Assembly: GCA_014238965.1 (NCBI GenBank)
Contig: JABAAC010000207.1
Location: 1 to 41,356 of the forward strand
DNA length: 41,356 nt
DNA from: Phycisphaerales bacterium
Lineage (GTDB): Bacteria > Planctomycetota > Phycisphaerae > Phycisphaerales > SM1A02
Direction: 5' to 3'
A program made the position numbers and the translations under genes. The notes under the pieces are model-generated. The model did no database searches, was not told the DNA's origin, and worked only from the letters and a program-made list of their open reading frames with translations. Shown here one piece after another: positions 27,225-34,290 of the stretch; position 1 is the stretch's first letter; each line of letters begins with the position of its first letter.

Positions 27225-27261
27225 AACAAGCCCTGTGCGACACACAGGGCTTGTTGTCTTT
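27225..27261 (+). terminator. Rho-independent terminator after the cyclophilin-FKBP gene
   Basis: A 13-base perfect stem (AACAAGCCCTGTG at 27225-27237 paired with CACAGGGCTTGTT at 27243-27255) with loop CGACA is followed by GTCTTTCT. It lies 25 bases after the stop of the isomerase gene, so it closes that transcript. Confidence 0.85.
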
Positions 27262-27376
27262 CTAAGAATCCAAGTCATCCTGTCTGACTTTGGTGTTGCA
27301 GTGGATTCGATCGTCCGATACACATGGTGGGGGGCTAGAGACACATGAGGGGCACTTGGTGCCCGAGGCTAGATTG

Positions 27377-28009
27377 ATGATTGCCACCACTTGCACGCTT
27401 GATGAACCGGTTCTTGTGCTGAACCGAGCATGGATGGCCAGCCGCGTGGTCTCCGTTCGGCGAGCGTTCATCTTGTTGTTTCGAAGCGTTGCCGAGGTTG
27501 TCGCCGTGAATGGTTCACGTTACGAGATCTTTGATGTGGACTCGTGGTTGGAAGTAGCCGCGTTGCAGCGACAGTACGAAGCAGGCGATCACGATTGGAT
27601 TCAAACCGCTTCAAGCATGGTGGCAGCGCCGCGGATTATTCGATTGATCGGCTGTATACGACCGCCCAACACCATGGTGTCGCTCAATCGGCGGAATCTG
27701 TTTGCTCGCGATAGCAACACGTGTCAGTACTGCGGGAAGCGGTATCCGCTATCTGAGCTGAGCATTGACCATGTGGTGCCCCAGTCGCGAGGTGGTCGAA
27801 ATACATGGACCAACCTCGTGTGCGCCTGTGTGGGCTGCAATTCCCGAAAGGGGTCACGAACGCCTCGGCAAGCAGGCTTGCAACTCATTCGAAAGCCCGT
27901 CAAGCCCCGTACGTGTCCAGACCGCTCGATTCGGCTGCATCGTCGCCAATACGAGGCATGGAAGGTCTTCCTGAATGAGGCGTATTGGAACGTCGAACTG
28001 CGAGACTGA
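27377..28009 (+). CDS. HNH endonuclease family protein
   Basis: This is a 210-residue protein with an HNH/zinc-ribbon nuclease core in its second half. CQYCGKRYP (Cys116, Cys119) begins the zinc knuckle, ELSIDHVVPQSRGGRNTWTNLV holds Asp131-His132 and Asn146, and CVGCNSRKGSRTP (Cys151, Cys154) closes it. The N-terminal part opens MIATTCTLDEPVLVLNRAW and contains a RVVSVRRAFILLF helix; in this family it is probably a partner or DNA-contact region. Substrate is unknown. The frame is open to a GTG at 27290, but ATG at 27377 has GAGG eight bases upstream and better fits the usual length. No restriction-system partner is nearby, so it may be a housekeeping nuclease rather than a mobile one. Confidence 0.85.
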   Translation: MIATTCTLDEPVLVLNRAWMASRVVSVRRAFILLFRSVAEVVAVNGSRYEIFDVDSWLEVAALQRQYEAGDHDWIQTASSMVAAPRIIRLIGCIRPPNTMVSLNRRNLFARDSNTCQYCGKRYPLSELSIDHVVPQSRGGRNTWTNLVCACVGCNSRKGSRTPRQAGLQLIRKPVKPRTCPDRSIRLHRRQYEAWKVFLNEAYWNVELRD

Positions 28010-28044
28010 CCTCTCATTGGGGCGACACCATGCGGGTGCCGCGG

Positions 28045-28056
28045 TAGGCTGTCGGG
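28045..28056 (+). promoter_or_regulatory. Putative -10 box for leaderless oxidoreductase start
   Basis: TAGGCT (28045-28050) is followed by GTCGGG and then the ATG at 28057. There is no proper Shine-Dalgarno (GTCGGG touches the ATG). It follows the six-base spacing seen at several other starts in the window. Confidence 0.4.
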
Positions 28057-29541
28057 ATGATCACCCCCCTCACGCGTCGACGTTTCGGCCGCATCACGCT
28101 TGGTGCCGCGGCATTGGCTGGACTGCCTAGTTGCGAGACAACAGGCAAGCGCCGTCCTCTTGCACTGCCCTCGGGCGAGCCCATTCGACTTGGTGTTGTG
28201 GGTGTGCGAAGCCGCGGTATGCAACTGGCTAACAATTTTCAAAACATTGAGGGCTGCGAAGTGGTTGCCCTGTGCGACTGCGATGCAGGCGTGTTGGAGC
28301 AACAGTGCACACGGTTTGCCGAAAAGTACGGGCACCGTCCATCGGCTGAGCGTGATGTTCGGGTGTTTGTCGAGCGAGACGACTTGCATGCGATTGTCAT
28401 TGCAACTCCAAATCATTGGCACGCGCTCATGACTATGTGGGCGGCAGAGGCAGGCAAAGACGTGTATGTCGAAAAGCCCGTGTGCCACGACTTGCGTGAG
28501 GGGCAAGCAATGGCCAAGGTTGGTCGGCAAACGGGTCGGATCATTGCAACAGGGACGCAGGCGAGATCATCTCGCGCGATCGCAGAAGCCATTGCATTTG
28601 TCAATGAAGGTTCAATTGGTGACATCGTGCTCGCGCGTGGTACGTGCTGGAAACCTCGCAAGTCAATTGGCCGAGTAGCAGGGCCTCAGTCGGTGCCTGA
28701 GCAGATTGATTACGATTTGTGGACCGGACCTGCGCCAATGAAGCCACTTGCACGTGGGAGCCTGCACTATGACTGGCATTGGGATTCGGATACCGGCAAC
28801 GGCGACTTAGGTAACCAAGGCATTCATCAGATTGATGCATGTCGTTGGATGCTTGGCGAAGACTCGCTTGCCCGCGGCGCCATGAGTGTTGGTGGGCGGC
28901 TGGGCTACCTTGATGACGGCAACACGCCTAATTCACAGGTCATCGTGCTTGACTACCCAACAGCGCCGCTGATCTTTGAAGTGCGGGGATTGCCACGGGA
29001 CAAGGCACAGCAAACAGACAAATGGGGTATGGATAGTCATCGTGGCAGCGGTATCACGGCATGCCTCGAGTGTGAAGGCGGCGAGTTGGTGGCGTATCAC
29101 GGAGGCGGTTCCGCGAAGGTCTTCGACACAGACGGCAAACAAGTTCGTGAATTCAAGGGGACAAACAATCACTACGCCAATTTCGTCAAGGCCGTTCGGG
29201 AGGGCGACTCGACGATGCTGGCGTCTGATGTCGAGCATGGTCGTGTTTCGAGCACGCTGTGTCATCAGGGCATGGCGTCGCACATGCTCGGTCGTCCCGG
29301 CACTGCTGACGAGGCGATTACTGCCATGGAAGCTGCTGCAGGCCCACATGGCCGTCAGGCTGTGGAACGAATGTGTTCGCACCTGCGGGCCAATGAAGTG
29401 GACATCGATCGCCCAACACTCACCATTGGTGCGGCGTTGGTACTTGATCCGGTGACGGAAGTGCACGTCGGTCGGCCCGATGCCGACGATCTGCTCGAGC
29501 GGCCATCGCGTGGGCCGTACACACACGAACTGCTGTCGTGA
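28057..29541 (+). CDS. Tat-exported Gfo/Idh/MocA family oxidoreductase
   Basis: This is a 494-residue dinucleotide-dependent sugar oxidoreductase. The N terminus has the twin-arginine signal RRRFGR at 7-12 followed by ITLGAAALAGLPSC, which could also carry a lipobox (Cys26). The NAD-binding fold begins IRLGVVGVRSRG (46-54), and the family's EKP motif is VEKPVCHDL at 138-146. The region GNGDLGNQGIHQIDACRWMLG holds the conserved histidine of the C-terminal domain. Export by Tat fits a protein that folds with its cofactor in the cytoplasm first. It overlaps the next gene (GTGA), which encodes a DUF6807 protein; this pair is repeatedly seen in planctomycetes and bacteroidetes that degrade carbohydrates. 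The substrate is unknown. Confidence 0.92.
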   Translation: MITPLTRRRFGRITLGAAALAGLPSCETTGKRRPLALPSGEPIRLGVVGVRSRGMQLANNFQNIEGCEVVALCDCDAGVLEQQCTRFAEKYGHRPSAERDVRVFVERDDLHAIVIATPNHWHALMTMWAAEAGKDVYVEKPVCHDLREGQAMAKVGRQTGRIIATGTQARSSRAIAEAIAFVNEGSIGDIVLARGTCWKPRKSIGRVAGPQSVPEQIDYDLWTGPAPMKPLARGSLHYDWHWDSDTGNGDLGNQGIHQIDACRWMLGEDSLARGAMSVGGRLGYLDDGNTPNSQVIVLDYPTAPLIFEVRGLPRDKAQQTDKWGMDSHRGSGITACLECEGGELVAYHGGGSAKVFDTDGKQVREFKGTNNHYANFVKAVREGDSTMLASDVEHGRVSSTLCHQGMASHMLGRPGTADEAITAMEAAAGPHGRQAVERMCSHLRANEVDIDRPTLTIGAALVLDPVTEVHVGRPDADDLLERPSRGPYTHELLS

Positions 29542-30452
29542 GTATCTGTCGCCTTGTGGGGGTATCGCTCATGCTTGGCGTGGGCCTTGGTTGTCAAGCC
29601 TCCAAGGCAGTCTCAAAGCAGCCTGTGCCCCTCGCGGTTCAATTGACATCGCAAACGGGCAATGTTGTGGGCATGGTGCATCTTGAACAGGGGAAGCCAC
29701 CAGCGTTGTGGCCGTTGCGCACGATTGATCATGTCGAAGTGACACGGGCATTTCCATTTAGTGATAGTCGTTCGGGCGAATCGCACGATCACCCGCATCA
29801 TCGAAGTATGTGGGCCGCGCACGGTGATGTGAACGGTGTTGATTTCTGGCATGGCGAGGGCCATATGCAGCATGATTCCGTTGACGTCCAGGATGGCCAG
29901 TGTGTCATCTACGGGCTGTGGCTTGATGGCCAGGGCAAGGCATTGCTTCGTTCGATAGTGTCGTATCGAGTCGTTGACGAACGTGATGTGCGACATGTCG
30001 AGATGGAATTGGTCCTGAGCCCGGTGGATCAGCCAGTTGTTTTGGGCGATACAAAGGAGGGGACACTTGCTGTTCGATTGGCCCCACAGTTGCGTGTTGA
30101 TGGTGCGGTGGCCACTGGCACCTTGGCCAATAGTCAGGGCGACTCAGGTCGAGCCGTATGGGGCAAAGCCGGGACGTGGGTCAAGGTCACGGGTGACATT
30201 GATGGTGAACTCGTTGCAATCACCTTTGCTTGGGCATTGAGCGTCACAACAGAAGGTGCGCTGCATGAAGCAGGCGGGAATTCCAAATCAGTACGTTGGC
30301 ACGCTCGGACGTATGGTTTGATCGCGGCGAACCCATTTGGAGAGCGAGCCTTTGTTGGTGTGGGTACATCCAAGGAGACGCGGCTGGAACGTGGGCAGCG
30401 ATTGGCCATGACGCTCTTGATGACGCTGGAAACGGGCCCTGGCGCCTCATAG
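29538..30452 (+). CDS. DUF6807 (PmoA-like) lipoprotein
   Basis: This is a 304-residue protein predicted to be a lipoprotein: MSICRLVGVSLMLGVGLGC has a lipobox ending at Cys19. The signature is SHDHPHHRSMWAAHGDVNGVDFWHGEG, here HDHPHHRSMW at 83-92, which is the family's HPHHRG-like histidine cluster. The rest is mostly beta-strand by appearance (DVRHVEMELVLSPV, LAVRLAPQLRV). The family is annotated as methane-oxygenase-PmoA-like by distant similarity, but there is no evidence of methane oxidation here; a carbohydrate-related role with the preceding oxidoreductase is more likely. The start is a GTG overlapping the upstream stop, so it is translationally coupled. A long inverted repeat follows at 30516. 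Confidence 0.85.
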   Translation: MSICRLVGVSLMLGVGLGCQASKAVSKQPVPLAVQLTSQTGNVVGMVHLEQGKPPALWPLRTIDHVEVTRAFPFSDSRSGESHDHPHHRSMWAAHGDVNGVDFWHGEGHMQHDSVDVQDGQCVIYGLWLDGQGKALLRSIVSYRVVDERDVRHVEMELVLSPVDQPVVLGDTKEGTLAVRLAPQLRVDGAVATGTLANSQGDSGRAVWGKAGTWVKVTGDIDGELVAITFAWALSVTTEGALHEAGGNSKSVRWHARTYGLIAANPFGERAFVGVGTSKETRLERGQRLAMTLLMTLETGPGAS

Positions 30453-30515
30453 AAATCAGACAGTGAGCCAGAGCGTGCAGGAGGCGGCTGGGCAATCAGG
30501 CAAGTTGGCAGATGT

Positions 30516-30550
30516 ATTGACACGGCCACCCGTCGGGTGGCCGTGTCAAT
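30516..30550. terminator. Long perfect inverted repeat between DUF6807 gene and tRNA-Pro
   Basis: The 16-base arms ATTGACACGGCCACCC (30516-30531) and GGGTGGCCGTGTCAAT (30535-30550) are fully complementary around a three-base GTC loop. It lies between convergent transcripts and could terminate both. Neither side has a T-run, so intrinsic termination is uncertain. Its right arm ends on the discriminator base of tRNA-Pro. Confidence 0.6.
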
Positions 30551-30624
30551 CGGGCTGAGAGGATTCGAACCTCCGACCTTCTGACCCCCAGTCAGACGCG
30601 CTAACCAAGCTGCGCTACAGCCCG
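30550..30624 (-). tRNA. tRNA-Pro (GGG anticodon)
   Basis: The 75-base cloverleaf on the minus strand has acceptor pair CGGGCTG/CAGCCCG, D-arm GCGC/GCGC, anticodon stem TCTGA/TCAGA with loop CTGGGGG (anticodon GGG), T-arm GGAGG/CCTCT with TTCGAAT loop, and discriminator A. CCA is not encoded. It lies 57 bases from tRNA-Ser on the same strand. Confidence 0.95.
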
Positions 30625-30681
30625 TGGAACGTGCTCATTGGCAGGTGAGGGGATCTAACCGACCTGTATGAGCAAAAAAAG

Positions 30682-30768
30682 CGGACAGGGTGGGATTCGA
30701 ACCCACGGTACGCCGAAACGTACACACGCTTTCCAAGCGTGCTCCTTAAGCCACTCGGACACCTGTCC
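30682..30768 (-). tRNA. tRNA-Ser (GGA anticodon)
   Basis: The 87-base minus-strand tRNA has acceptor GGACAGG/CCTGTCC, anticodon stem CACGC/GCGTG with loop TTGGAAA (anticodon GGA), a long variable arm pairing GTACG with CGTAC, T-arm GTGGG/CCCAC with TTCGAAT loop, and discriminator G. CCA is not encoded. It is probably transcribed with tRNA-Pro. Confidence 0.95.
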
Positions 30769-30779
30769 AAAGGACCCAA

Positions 30780-30791
30780 TAGTGTATCCGC
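30780..30791 (+). promoter_or_regulatory. Putative -10 box for leaderless truB
   Basis: TAGTGT (30780-30785) is followed by ATCCGC and then the ATG at 30792. No ribosome site lies in the 23 bases between the tRNA-Ser end and the ATG. Confidence 0.4.
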
Positions 30792-31541
30792 ATGGCACCC
30801 AACGGCGCACCGCTTCCATCCCCGACAAAGCCGACCTTGGATGGCTTTTTGATCATCGATAAACCAGCTGGGCCGACCTCTATGCAGGCCGTGGCGAGGG
30901 TTCGGCACCGTGCTGGCCGCGTCAAAACGGGACATGCTGGAACGCTCGACCCGCTTGCCACGGGGGTGCTTGTACTTGGACTTGGGCGTGCCACCAAGCA
31001 CTTGCAAACAGCCATGGCCACCGACAAGGTCTACGAAACTGTCATTGATCTTGCTGGTACGACAACAACACTGGATGCAGAAGTCCAGCCCACACCAGTA
31101 GAGGTGGCATCTGTGCCCAGTCGAGCCAATGTGGATGCCGCGGTCGCCACCTTCCAAGGTGACATTATGCAAGCGCCCCCGGCGTTCAGCGCGATGAAGG
31201 TCGACGGACGACGCGCCTATGCCTTGGCACGCAAAGGGAAGGCTCCTGATTTGCCACCACGGGCAGTCATCGTGCATGCGATCGAGGTGTTGTCATATCA
31301 GTGGCCTCGCGTCACGCTGCGGATCCACTGTGGCAAGGGGTTTTATGTTCGGTCGCTTGCGCGTGATCTCGGGTTGGCGCTTGGCACGGGCGGTTGGTGT
31401 GTGTCCATTCGGCGCACTGGGGTAGGACCTTTTTCCATTGACGCGGCGATCACATTAGACGAGGTGCCTGATGTCGTTCAACAGTCTGACTTGTTGTCGA
31501 TCGATGCCGTGCAAGCGATGCTTGCTCGTTCGCCGGGGTAG
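30792..31541 (+). CDS. truB: tRNA pseudouridine(55) synthase
   Basis: TruB makes pseudouridine at position 55 of the T-loop in most tRNAs. The 249-residue protein has GFLIIDKPAGPTSMQAVARV at 18-37, the catalytic loop KTGHAGTLDPLATGVL with Asp53, APPAFSAMKVDGRRAYALARKG, and CGKGFYVRSLARDLG. The length is near that of the catalytic domain alone, so the C-terminal PUA-like extension of E. coli TruB is largely absent. It starts within 24 bases of the tRNA-Ser gene on the opposite strand and converges on lspA with two bases between the stops. It is not in the usual rbfA/infB context. Confidence 0.94.
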   Translation: MAPNGAPLPSPTKPTLDGFLIIDKPAGPTSMQAVARVRHRAGRVKTGHAGTLDPLATGVLVLGLGRATKHLQTAMATDKVYETVIDLAGTTTTLDAEVQPTPVEVASVPSRANVDAAVATFQGDIMQAPPAFSAMKVDGRRAYALARKGKAPDLPPRAVIVHAIEVLSYQWPRVTLRIHCGKGFYVRSLARDLGLALGTGGWCVSIRRTGVGPFSIDAAITLDEVPDVVQQSDLLSIDAVQAMLARSPG

Positions 31542-31543
31542 GT

Positions 31544-32215
31544 TCAGGCATCAGCAGTACTGGCATCTGACTTTTGACGTTCGACATTCTCCACCCGGTA
31601 CAGGTGAATGAATATCAAGCCAAGGCCAATGAGCAGCAGCATGTCTGCGATGTTGAAAATCCAAGGCCATATTTCCGGTCGCCCACCAGGCCAGGTGAGG
31701 CCAAAGGGTAAGTTCCACTCGGGCAGCATGAACAAAAAGTCACGCACGCGGCCAAAGAGGATTCGATCCCATAAGTTGCCCAGTGCACCAGCGAGCACAA
31801 GTCCAATGCCCAGATGCACAACTGGGCTACGAGCACTTGTACGCCACCCAAAAATCCACACGGCGATGCCGACAGCGACGGCCGTAAATGCGATCAGTAG
31901 TCCACGATGCCCTGCACCAAGGCCAAACACTGCACCATCGTTGAGCATGAGTTGAAAATCAAGCAGGCCCCAGGGCAGTGCTTCAATACGGTCGGGGGGA
32001 AGCAGTAAGGCATCGGGGCGGTTTAGCAGTTCTTCACGGACAAGAACAACAGGTTCGCCCGCGACGTGTAGAAATGCCCAAGACTTAGACCACAGGTCAA
32101 GCACAAGGCCAAGTACCCCAACGCCAAGTAGGAATCCCCATGCCATTGGACTTCGTCTCGCAGGCACCATTGGCGCTTGCGATTTCACATTCGAGGGTGC
32201 TTGCGTGTTCGCCAC
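31544..32215 (-). CDS. lspA: Lipoprotein signal peptidase II
   Basis: LspA is the inner-membrane aspartic protease that removes the signal peptide from prolipoproteins after lipidation. The 223-residue protein has NDGAVFGLG at 92-100, GNLWDRILFGRVRDFL at 146-161 (candidate catalytic Asp159) and WIFNIADMLLLIGLG at 185-199 (candidate catalytic Asp191). Four hydrophobic helices are visible. It is longer than the usual 160-170 residues because of a 20-residue N-terminal tail and a polar segment (about 52-88, LVREELLNRPDALLLPPDRI) between helix 1 and the NDGA motif. It lies five bases after the DksA-like gene. The several lipobox proteins in this window (DUF6807, MltA) are its likely substrates. 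Confidence 0.95.
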   Translation of the reverse strand: MANTQAPSNVKSQAPMVPARRSPMAWGFLLGVGVLGLVLDLWSKSWAFLHVAGEPVVLVREELLNRPDALLLPPDRIEALPWGLLDFQLMLNDGAVFGLGAGHRGLLIAFTAVAVGIAVWIFGWRTSARSPVVHLGIGLVLAGALGNLWDRILFGRVRDFLFMLPEWNLPFGLTWPGGRPEIWPWIFNIADMLLLIGLGLIFIHLYRVENVERQKSDASTADA

Positions 32216-32220
32216 GTTGA

Positions 32221-33153
32221 TCAGCGGCGGGGACGTCGCTCGTTCTTTCGAGCCGCATCAATCCCGTATCGAGCCCAAGGTTTTGCGCGGAGGCGCGCCT
32301 TTCGAATGGCCTTGCCCGTTTGCTCACAAAGCCCATAGGCGCCATCTTTGATGCGTTGCAGTGCCGCATCGATGTTGTGAATGCGTTCACGCACACTTGC
32401 AGAGATGCCAAGTTTGAGATCTTGCTCGTAGGCGTCAGATCCCACATCAGCCATGTGAATGGGCATGTTTGACGAATCACCGTCGCTGCTGCGAAGTGCC
32501 TCGTGCTCCATTGAGTCCAATGCTTTGAGGATCTCGCGTCGCTTGGCCAAGAGAAGTGCGCGGAATTCGTCGAGATCCTTCTTCGTCAATCTGGACTTGT
32601 AGACTTTGACTTTCGCTTGCTCAGTTTCAGCGGTCTTTCGCTTTGCTGATCGCTTCTTAGTCGTGATGGAGGTGTCTACCGAAATGCGACGAATGCGTCG
32701 GCCATTGACGATGACGTATCCGTCCTTGTCCGCTTCAGCTGTGATGACAGCTTGTGCAACGGTCAGTTGTCGACGCCGGCGCGACCCGCCAGTGGCTTTG
32801 GGGTCAGCTTTGGGATCTGTCTTACTCGTGGGTGTACCCAAGGCCCCTTTGGCCTGGACTTTCTTGGCTGGCGCTTTCTTCGCTGGTGCCTTCTTTGAAG
32901 TGGCCTTCTTTGTAGTGGCCTTCTTCGCTGGCGCCTTTTTTGCAGCGGCCTTCTTCGCTGGTGCCTTCTTCGAAGTGGCCTTCTTTGCAGCAGCCTTCTT
33001 CACAGGTGCCTTCTTCGCAGCAGCCTTCTTTTTCGCCGGAGACTTCTTGGCGGCCTTTTTCGTCAGCGCAGCCTTCTTGGCAACCTTCTTCTTGGCAGCC
33101 TTCTTCGCTGGCGATGTTTTCGCCTTCGTTGTTTTCTTCTTGGTCTTCTTCAC
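32221..33153 (-). CDS. DksA/TraR-like protein with degenerate zinc finger and Lys/Ala-rich N-terminal tail
   Basis: This is a 310-residue protein in three parts. Residues 2-105 are almost entirely AKK/AKKAP/AKKAT repeats, like eukaryotic histone H1 tails and planctomycete or chlamydial histone-like proteins, and very basic. Residues 120-190 hold a QLTVAQAVITAEADKDGYVIVNGRRIRRI segment of unknown role. Residues 190-310 are DksA-like: LTKKDLDEFRALLLAKRREILKALDSMEHEAL (coiled-coil arm) and IDAALQRIKDGAYGLCEQTGKAI. Only one of the four zinc-finger cysteines remains (Cys276); the others are Thr, Tyr/Gly and Ala, so zinc should not bind. DksA normally acts with ppGpp in the RNA polymerase secondary channel; here DNA or RNA binding through the tail is inferred. 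The start is GTG at 33153. Confidence 0.85.
   Translation of the reverse strand: MKKTKKKTTKAKTSPAKKAAKKKVAKKAALTKKAAKKSPAKKKAAAKKAPVKKAAAKKATSKKAPAKKAAAKKAPAKKATTKKATSKKAPAKKAPAKKVQAKGALGTPTSKTDPKADPKATGGSRRRRQLTVAQAVITAEADKDGYVIVNGRRIRRISVDTSITTKKRSAKRKTAETEQAKVKVYKSRLTKKDLDEFRALLLAKRREILKALDSMEHEALRSSDGDSSNMPIHMADVGSDAYEQDLKLGISASVRERIHNIDAALQRIKDGAYGLCEQTGKAIRKARLRAKPWARYGIDAARKNERRPRR
32838..33138 (-). repeat. Imperfect repeats encoding the Lys/Ala-rich tail
   Basis: Short units encoding AAKKAP, AAKKAT and SKKAP recur about ten times with small changes. On the other strand the same bases read as Phe/Ala-rich frames, which look like membrane proteins but are shadows. Repetition of near-identical 15-18-base units makes length variation between strains likely. 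Confidence 0.75.
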
Positions 33154-33247
33154 GTGGACCTAGTTCCTAACGCACATATTCGGCATTTGTTTGGGTGCCG
33201 AGCAACACGGGTTGAATCGGGCACTCTAGCCCAAATCGCCCTTGTTT

Positions 33248-34240
33248 TCAAGCCTCAGGTTGGATCTCGCGTGTCTCGCCTAAGCGGCGAAATCGCTCGT
33301 ACCGCTGTTCTACGAGTGTTCTGGGGTTTAGTGCGGTCACTTCTTCCAGTCGCCCGATGATGTGCCGCTCTAGTCGGTTCGCGGCAAGTTCGCGGTCGCG
33401 GTGGGCTCCGCCTAGGGGTTCTTCCACAACACCGTCGACGATACCCAGCCGCATATTGTCAGCGGCAGTCAGATTCAGCGCCTTTGCCGCGTCTGCATTT
33501 GTTGTGTCGTTGGCTTCCTTCCACAGGATCGCCGCGCAGCCTTCAGGGCTGATGACCGAGTACCAGGCGTATTGCATCATGTCGACGCGATCAGCAAGTC
33601 CAATGCCCAGGGCGCCCCCTGAGCCACCTTCGCCAATCACGACGCTGACGATGGGTGTTTGCAGCCGACTCATCTCACGCAAGTTCACCGCAATGGCCTC
33701 TGCCTGGCCGCGTTCTTCCGATGCGATACCCGGATAGGCCCCTGGCGTATCGATAAACGTAACGACTGGTAAGTCGAACTTGGCAGCCAGTTGCATCTTT
33801 GCAAGGGCTTTGCGATAGCCCTCGGGGTGGGCGCAGCCAAAGTTGCACTTGATGCGTTCTTCGGTGGTGCGGCCTTTTTGGTGGCCAATGACCATCACCT
33901 TGTATGGGCCAATGCGGCCTAGGCCGCAGATGATTGCCGGGTCGTCGCCATAGCGTCGATCGCCATGCAACTCACGAAAGTCTCGGCAGAAGGCATTGAT
34001 GTAGTCGGCGGTCTGTGGTCGTTGTGGGTGCCGGGCCACCTTGACCATGTCCCACGGATGCAGGGTCTTGTACAGCTTTTCAAGCATGGAAGCGCGACTC
34101 TTGACCAGTGAGGCAATCTCATCGGCCCATTGCGCAGCGTCCTCTCGAGCCTCGAGTTGGCGAATCTGCTCCTCGAGCTCGGCAATTGGTGCTTCAAATG
34201 GCAGCGGGGCCGGTGTGACAGGTGCGGTGGGCATTCCCAT
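33248..34240 (-). CDS. accA: Acetyl-CoA carboxylase carboxyltransferase subunit alpha
   Basis: AccA with AccD moves the carboxyl group from biotin to acetyl-CoA, making malonyl-CoA for fatty-acid synthesis. The 330-residue protein begins with a coiled arm (IAELEEQIRQLEAREDAAQ), then HPWDMVKVARHPQRPQTADYI, FRELHGDRRYGDDPAIICGLG, GHQKGR, NFGCAHPEGYRKALAKMQLA, VTFIDTPGAYPGIASEERGQAEAIA, VIGEGGSGGALGIGLADRV and YSVISPEGCAAILWKE. These are the carboxyltransferase landmarks in order. The start at 34240 is preferred over GTG at 34276 because a TACCCT box ends six bases before it. It is divergent from proC with 50 bases between starts. DksA-like and lspA lie downstream on the same strand. Confidence 0.95.
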   Translation of the reverse strand: MGMPTAPVTPAPLPFEAPIAELEEQIRQLEAREDAAQWADEIASLVKSRASMLEKLYKTLHPWDMVKVARHPQRPQTADYINAFCRDFRELHGDRRYGDDPAIICGLGRIGPYKVMVIGHQKGRTTEERIKCNFGCAHPEGYRKALAKMQLAAKFDLPVVTFIDTPGAYPGIASEERGQAEAIAVNLREMSRLQTPIVSVVIGEGGSGGALGIGLADRVDMMQYAWYSVISPEGCAAILWKEANDTTNADAAKALNLTAADNMRLGIVDGVVEEPLGGAHRDRELAANRLERHIIGRLEEVTALNPRTLVEQRYERFRRLGETREIQPEA

Positions 34241-34252
34241 ATGTGCAGGGTA
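34241..34252 (-). promoter_or_regulatory. Putative -10 box for leaderless accA
   Basis: The minus strand reads TACCCT (34252-34247), GCACAT, then the ATG at 34240. The same hexamer and spacing occur ahead of the M20 dipeptidase (8251-8246). No Shine-Dalgarno is present. Confidence 0.45.
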
Positions 34253-34276
34253 CCGCTCCAGCCATACCTTGGGCAC

Positions 34277-34290
34277 TATGGTGTCCGTTC
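34277..34290 (+). promoter_or_regulatory. Putative -10 box for proC, leaderless-type
   Basis: TATGGT (34277-34282) is followed by eight bases and the ATG at 34291. The spacing is two longer than the commonest case in the window; the region has no ribosome site. Confidence 0.3.

Noticed and set aside
27338-27360. GGGCAC-TTG-GTGCCC hairpin just ahead of the HNH gene as a possible operator or attenuator.
   Set aside because: The six-base stem is short and could be chance. It lies upstream of the chosen ribosome site but has no second alternative structure.
32606-33163. A plus-strand frame of about 185 codons made of Phe/Ala-rich runs, resembling a membrane protein.
   Set aside because: It is the reverse complement of the Lys/Ala repeats of the DksA-like gene. 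It has no promoter, no ribosome site and no family match, and the minus-strand gene explains it.
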